Assembly (NCBI RefSeq): GCF_021155765.1
Contig: NC_060106.1
Coordinates: 12,860,031-12,924,030 of the forward strand
DNA length: 64,000 nucleotides
Direction of reading: 5' to 3'
Source: Diprion similis
Lineage: Eukaryota; Arthropoda; Insecta; Hymenoptera; Diprionidae
Part shown: positions 63,317 to 64,000 of the stretch, piece after piece
Numbering within the stretch: position 1 is the stretch's first letter
Layout: every line of letters begins with the position of its first letter
Made by a program: the position numbers and the translations under genes
Notes under the pieces: generated by a model
Told to the model about the DNA's origin: nothing
The model's input: only the letters and a program-made list of their open reading frames with translations
The model's database searches: none

Positions 63317-64000
63317 CAACAGCAATCGTTGAAACGCGGAGAAAGAAATGAGACATGATTCCGTCGCGAAATTAGAGCAGTTGTGAGTTAAATTCAAACG
63401 GTGTAATACGAAGGAATAAGGTGGATGTGAGAAAAATCCGTGAAACGTGGAAAAGCGTATATATAATAATGAAAAATAAAACGTTCACCCGCGAATGGGC
63501 CTGAATGATTTAATAACTCGAAAGAACTGTCCGGGTTGAGAAGGGTTGACGTACAATCTGTCGCCCTTAAAAAAAACCAGCCCTTTTTATTTTTTCCAAC
63601 CTCCAGATCTGTCGGTCCGCACAAACTCTGATACTGTTACCATAGGGTTCTTGGGGTAGGAGAGCGCTCGAGTGTCGGTAGTAGTTGGTACGATTGGACG
63701 TGTGAATTCGCGGGCCAACCTGTGGCTCTGGATGAAAAAGAGAAGGAGACGACTAGAAAGAGAGAAAAAAAAAAAGAAAAAATGATTAACAAAACACGAA
63801 ACACCAAAAAAAAGATTGCAACGACTAACGAGGCGGTCGTTGGGCAGTAAAGCAAATCTGTGCGACGACTCAGCTTCAGTTTTTGTCCCTCCCGTATCTC
63901 CTTGGATCAAAGAATGCCGGACGTACCGAAAGCAAGGTCTTAATTAAAGTTTCAGGTGACCAGCAGCGCGAGGCGTGCGGACTTCGTTAGGTTTGTAAAA

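Overview
This window is nuclear DNA of an animal, almost certainly an insect. The genes have many GT-AG introns (31 bp of 5'UTR up to an 18 kb intron), the spacers are AT-rich with many microsatellites, and there are no operons, tRNAs or rRNAs that I could recognise. The proteins resemble insect orthologues; the Clic protein is especially close to the insect form in its CLFC motif and C-terminal tail. A hymenopteran such as a sawfly is my guess, with low confidence.

Four genes can be read with confidence. Positions 2228-3395 (+) hold a complete four-exon Syf2, a spliceosome factor. Positions 14577 down to 6403 (-) hold a seven-exon TAB2-type adaptor with CUE domain, coiled coil and NZF zinc finger, tail-to-tail with Syf2. 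Positions 44638 down to 25486 (-) hold a four-exon chloride intracellular channel gene (Clic) whose first intron is about 18 kb. Positions 59701-60185 (+) hold the first two recognised coding exons of a Runt-domain transcription factor that runs off the right edge. All splice phases in these models agree, which is the main internal check.

The rest is spacer, intron and UTR. 1-2227 is the Syf2 upstream region with no recognised gene. 3396-6402 holds the two facing 3' ends. 14609-25485 separates TAB2 and Clic and contains a MITE-like repeat and one longish open frame of unknown status. The Clic intron 26506-44569 holds a striking 169 bp hairpin, repeat fragments, homopolymers and a GAGA palindrome. 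44639-59700 lies between the divergent Clic and Runx genes; it is AT-rich up to about 55.0 kb with GC-rich patches, and then has a CpG-rich block with a TATA-like box that could be a Runx 5' promoter. 60186-64000 is Runx intron.

The genes do not form a pathway. TAB2 belongs to innate immune and TAK1 signalling, Syf2 to splicing, Clic to redox and membrane biology, and Runx to developmental transcription. I found no new biological system. The most unusual items are two long intronic inverted repeats, an upstream ORF overlapping the TAB2 start, and a Runx-type motif cluster upstream of Runx.
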